Shown: in pieces, positions 59,745 to 64,000 of the stretch
How the letters are laid out: every line of letters begins with the position of its first letter
How positions within the stretch are numbered: position 1 is the first letter of the stretch
Assembly: GCA_947650365.1 (NCBI GenBank)
Contig: OX393554.1
Location: 33,402,704 to 33,466,703 of the forward strand
DNA length: 64,000 nucleotides
Source: Chamaelirium japonicum
Lineage: Eukaryota; Streptophyta; Magnoliopsida; Liliales; Melanthiaceae
Direction: 5' to 3'
Made by a program: the position numbers and the translations under genes
The notes under the pieces: model-generated
Databases searched by the model: none
The model's input: the letters and a program-made list of their open reading frames with translations, nothing else
Told to the model about the DNA's origin: nothing

Positions 59745-62360
59745 ACTTACCCATGTCTTGCTTGATGGCGCTAGCTCCATGTCTGACAGCAAGCTGGTGC
59801 ACTGCAATCTTGGGGTCAAGTCCGGGCATTTCCTTGTAGGACCATGCGAAGACATCTCTGTATTATTGGAGTAACTTGATGTATGCGGCCTCCTCTTCGG
59901 GAGTCAGAAGTGCACTTACGAATGTAGGCCGAGGATCCTCCTGCGTTCCCAAGTTGATTTCCTTCATATTGTCGACGGTAGATTGCCCCCCTTCTTCGAG
60001 GACCGGCGGGGCGTCTGGCAACTCGTCGTCCGAAGTTGAAGATGCGTCGATTGGAGTGTCGGAAATTGTTATAGGATTAACAGAGACCAGAATGATATCG
60101 GTGACGTCTTCAGTTTGGAAGAATGTTATAGGTGGGAGGGTGGGAACGTTATTTCTCACCTCAGTAGGTGACTTTCCCAAACAGTCGAATACTGACCTTT
60201 GACGCTTCACTTGTTTGATTGGTCCAAGTCTTTTGAATACTGATACGGGATTTTGACTTGCCTGGTTTTTGATGCTCTTCTTTTGCTTCTGAGGTATGGT
60301 CCAACGTCGAGCTCGATATCACCTTCTTTTGGTACTCTTTGTAGCGGGATGAACGACATTGGTGGAGCGTGCATCGGAGGCTGACGATCCTTCTTCTGCT
60401 TCCTCTACCAACTTCACCTCAATGTAGTTAGAGGTGAAGGTCTTCTCCCTGATGATCTTGATGACCATCAGGGTTTGACGAGAGCCGATGCCTCGCCGAT
60501 TTGGTGGGATCTGCTCGCCGCCTTGGAGAAGTGGGCTTGAGTCTTAGTCATCCTGTGTGGTATTGGAGCTGGCAGGAGCGTACTTATATGTACGGCACTG
60601 TCTTCGTTGTAGCCAGCTTTGAACAGCAGCTTGGGGGCATTTTGTCCCCAGCTTCCTTTTGGCTTGAATGTGAGTTGGCTGGATTTGAAGGAATCGCTAG
60701 ATTTTGGCGGACTTGAAGCTTGCCCCAGGCTGGGTAGTGGCAGTGTCATCTCTTGCAGAGTGATGACATTAGATTCTGATAGCAGCTGGACCATCCCTTT
60801 TGGCGAGGCAAAAGATGGTCATTCATCTTTGCGAAGCCACTGAGGCGTGAGGCGTAAGACTGTCGTAGCTTGGACAGGCAATAGAGTATGCTTCATGGAT
60901 CTTGGCTTGGAGCTGATGCGCATCCTTTGTCTTGGCGCTAGCACTTCTTTGACTTCGTGTATCGCCTTAGATGGTGGCACTGGATTTGGAGTTGGCAGAG
61001 CTTCATCCTGCTCCATCTTTTTAGCTTTCTGAGTTCGAGGAGCTTTAGCTGGAAGGACTTCTGCAACAAGGTCCTTTGCTTGGTAAAACTTGGCATCGGC
61101 GAGGTGCGCTTCAGCCTCATTGAATGGCCTGTCGTCTGCAACAATGCACTTCTCCAGACCTTCCTCGTAGTACTTGAGGCATTGGTGCCAGGTAGACACT
61201 ACAACATCGTTTTCATGCAGTACGATCTTCCTAGCAAGAGGCGATATGATGTTTGACAGTCAATGACGTGGAAGAGAACTGTCGTGTCAAGCTGGCTGAT
61301 GGAGAGTTTTAGATAAATGATTCCTATGGTGGACTGTCCGCCTTGATTGAACCCTTGAATGACCAGCTGGCTTTGCGAGAGCTGGTCGGTGGTGATGCCA
61401 AGCTGGCGCATTGTTTGGATAGGCATGATGTTGACGGCGGAGCCACAGTCCAACAGGATTCGATTTACCGGCTTCTCGTTGATGTATCCCGAGACATAGA
61501 CAGGTCGATTGTACAGTCGTGCTCCGAGCTGCAGATCTTCGTCCGAGAAAGTTATTGCTGCGTTGCATGAGACAATAGTTTTGTCCTTCTCGGCGTCTTT
61601 CTTCTTTCTTTTGTAGCTGTCTGGATCTGTCAAAGCCTCGGCCATTGCTAGGCGAGCTTTCTTTGGGAGGTGTAGTGCTTCTATGAGTGGCAAGTGCAAG
61701 ATTGCCTCATCGTAAGCAGCAGCACTGTCTTTGTCGGAACTATCCTCCTCGTTGTCGGTGTTGCTTTCTTTAGAAGACTTGATCCTATCTTTTTTCTTTC
61801 GGCGCCATGTGGATCTCAACCATGCAACATGAGGCTTTGTGCTGCTGATCAGCTGGGAGGAAGTAATCGGGGAAGAACTCTTGCAACGTTGCCGGTTCTG
61901 GAGGGTTTTGCAGGAAAAGATAATCTGGATCTGCTGGCGATACATTGAACGCCTTCCTTCCTGGAGCTTTGCTTTTCTTTTTGTAAGTTCTTCGTTCTGG
62001 AAGCTTTCTTGTTACCCAATCTAGCTTGCGACTTCTTGGCATCTATGGCCTTCGTCTGTGAGGCAACATGACCCATGCATCTTCATCAGTGGATTCTTCG
62101 TCACCAAGGTGAAGGTCTGGAGTAGCAGCTGTAGGTTCTTCATGGGTCGGGAAGACCTGCTCCTCTGGGGACCTTGGTGGCTCGCCTTCTGACTCCCAGC
62201 CGGTGGGCTTGATTTCTTCTATTGGGACAGACAAAGGTTTGGAGTAGAGAACGTAGTAGTCAAATTTACCTGAGGGCTGGCCTAACAGACCGACCTCTGG
62301 GTCTCCTTGCTCGTACCTTGTCTGGAGATCGCTGCAACGCCTCCACTGCCTCTTCAATAC
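59745..62360 (-). mobile_element. Ty3/Gypsy polyprotein fragment, antisense (fossil)
   Basis: On the minus strand, from 62360 downward: a gag-pol linker region; AAITFSDEDLQLGARLYNRP followed by LLDCGSAVNIMP, the aspartic protease active site, and IDCQTSYRLLLGRSYC (about 61200-61570); TWHQCLKYYEEGLEKCIVAD (about 61120-61195); a spacer; and, near 59750-59870, PEEEAAYIKLLQ and EMPGLDPKIAVHQL, the start of a plant Gypsy reverse transcriptase. It looks Tat/Ogre-like. It is broken and no LTR was seen beside it. Age uncertain. Confidence 0.85.
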
Positions 62361-62660
62361 AGTCTCATTGCAAGCTTCTCATTGATCCAGGATCGCGACG
62401 CCTCCACTGCCTCTGCGTCGCCGGACGTTTCATTTCCATCCAGCGACACTTCCAGTGCATCTGCGACGCCCGACCACCTATGCGACGCCTCCAATGCCTC
62501 TGCATCGCCGGACGTTTCTCTCTCAAATTGCATGCCGTTCACCCACCGCCTCAAATTGCTAATGTCTCTCTCTCAAATTGCTAACGTTCGGATCCATTAC
62601 TTCCCCTAAAATTGCATGCCATTCACCCACCGCCTCTCTCGGTATGCGACACATCCCTTT
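62361..62660 (+). repeat. Short GC-rich direct repeats
   Basis: CGACGCCTCCACTGCCTCTGCGTCGCCGGACGTTTC and variants (shared core GCCTCTGC-TCGCCGGACGTTTC) occur near 62397 and 62487. CTCTCTCAAATTGC and TTCACCCACCGCCTC occur several times to 62640. The open frames in it read as Ser/Ala/Cys-rich low-complexity sequence. Confidence 0.6.
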
Positions 62661-64000
62661 CCAATCTTCAGTTTTTCTTTTCAGCCCTAGAAATTGTGTT
62701 TTGGTGAGCCGTTTTTCCCATTGCATCTCTTCAATTTCCAATTATTACCTAACGTTCGGTTCCATTACTTCCCCTCAAATTTACCTCATATCATTTCTTC
62801 TTTTCCCAAATTTCTGATGTCAATGATTGGGTTTTAATTGCAGCAGCCCTTAAGGACGTTGTAACCTCCTTATCTCTATCCTATATAACAGAATGATGCT
62901 TCTGAATTACCTCTCCATCACATCCAAAACCAGTATTTTCAGAGGTTTACTATTCTTTTTATTCGTTATTTTTTCCCCATTCTTACCTATCAGCTGTTGC
63001 TAACTTCTCTATGAATTTTCGAACTTTGCAGGATAACGTATTTGGGTCCGATTAAAGAGGATATTCCGCTTCTTGATTTATCTTAAAAGTTCTGTTTAAC
63101 CTGTAAGGTAACACATTTACCTATATTTCTATCTTATATGGAATTTGTAAAAAAAAAGAAAATTAGTTCTTCATCTTATCCAAAAAAAATAATAATATTT
63201 CTATCTTATATGGAATTTGCAAGGCCAATTAATGGATTATGATTTTTTTTTCTTTTTTTATGTGGATTGTTCATGGTCCTGAGTGTGAAATCGGTGACAT
63301 TTTTTGGGTTTTGCGATCCGACATGTTCAATAATATTTAGGCATTTGTTGCAACAAAGTAAATGTAATTCACTATTAAAGTGCTAGGAAATAAGTCACTT
63401 ACTGAAGGTAATTGTTCTTTCAGAATATAAAATGATATGAACACATGCATTAAGTTTGAAAGCATCATATGTATGTGATTGTATAGATCATAATTTGGAC
63501 TTAGACTTAGCTTACTTTAGTTATTCTGTTATGTTCTTGGAACAAATGATTTGAAAAGTTCTCCCTCCAATTGTCTTTTCCATCCCATCTCTTCAATTTC
63601 CAATTATTACGTAACGATGGGATCCATTATTTCCCTTCAAATTTACCTCATATCATTTCTTTTTCTCCCAAATTCTAAAGATATACACTACACATTTTTT
63701 GTGAGCATTCAAAGCATACAATATTAAGTCTAATGTATCAAGTATCAACAAAGTTAGCTGGGGAGTACCAAAAAAGGTCCACCAGCATTGTGTGACTTGA
63801 ACCGAGTGCGATGCCCAAGCCTCTCACTTAGGTTCGGCAATAGCCGCAATACAGCAATACCCATTTTTATCATCATACAAATGTTATAAAAAATCACCAA
63901 GGGTCAAGAGGTATGATGTTTCTGCGTATAATACAAGAAAAAAAGAAAATTATATTGGGTGGAGAATGTCATGGTCAAACTGTTTGTCATATCTCAGGTT
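62661..64000. other. AT-rich tail of the window, no gene seen
   Basis: A ~110-bp block (ATCTCTTCAATTTCCAATTA, CCATTACTTCCCCTCAAATT, TACCTCATATCATTTCTTC) at about 62705-62815 recurs at 63585-63675. CCTATATAACAG near 62880 is TATA-like and could belong to a transcript running rightward or to an LTR or Helitron; no exon follows that I can support. Confidence 0.4.

Noticed and set aside
61199-61945. 248-residue minus-strand ORF as a host aspartic protease
   Set aside because: The active-site context (LLDCGSAVNIMP) and the neighbouring blocks are those of a plant Gypsy polyprotein.
62875-64000. Start of a gene running off the right edge
   Set aside because: A TATA-like word is present but no exon, transit peptide or conserved frame can be seen before the window ends.

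Overview
This is a window of plant nuclear DNA from a repeat-rich angiosperm. The two GC-rich first exons (a P450 and a plastid-protein gene) point weakly to a monocot or a basal lineage; I cannot name the species. Only three host protein genes are convincing: a CYP706-type cytochrome P450 on + (2771-8963, two exons), a small chloroplast-type membrane protein of unknown function on + (11858-14916, three exons) and translation initiation factor eIF3b on - (17963-39948, eleven exons, 731 codons). The models were built by hand from GT/AG junctions, reading-phase agreement and remembered family sequence.

Layout. 1-2770: an inverted-repeat hairpin, then a ~1.43 kb repeat that recurs downstream of the P450 (722-2148 and 9435-10880). 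3680-8336: the P450 intron, holding a PIF/Harbinger-type element swollen by ~1.9 kb of degenerate TATAATATTTTCTCTC repeats. 12242-14296: intron of the plastid-protein gene with an antisense LINE scrap and large (CT)n/(GT)n runs. 15265-17319: nested and adjacent short transposons with clean target-site duplications. 17963-39948: eIF3b, whose third intron is 15.8 kb because a Helitron with a Rep/helicase gene sits in it in the opposite orientation.

40-64 kb has no host gene I can support. It is stacked transposons: a small Helitron was split by an unclassified TG...CA element (42936-57998), itself split by an old Ty3/Gypsy element of Tat type (43684-55638), whose 5' LTR holds a probable solo LTR (43975-46234) and whose leader holds a young Cassandra TRIM with 5S-rRNA-derived LTRs (47424-48180). 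Beyond it lie a ~1 kb foldback flanked by two related Helitron 3' ends, an antisense Gypsy fragment (59745-62360) and an AT-rich tail with short direct repeats.

The host genes do not form a pathway; they are neighbours separated by transposon growth. The most notable items are the Helitron in the eIF3b intron (two introns of its own, basic N-terminal repeats, an extra downstream ORF, one nearly continuous frame broken mainly by stop codons), the four-level nest, and short elements whose interiors have become tandem arrays.
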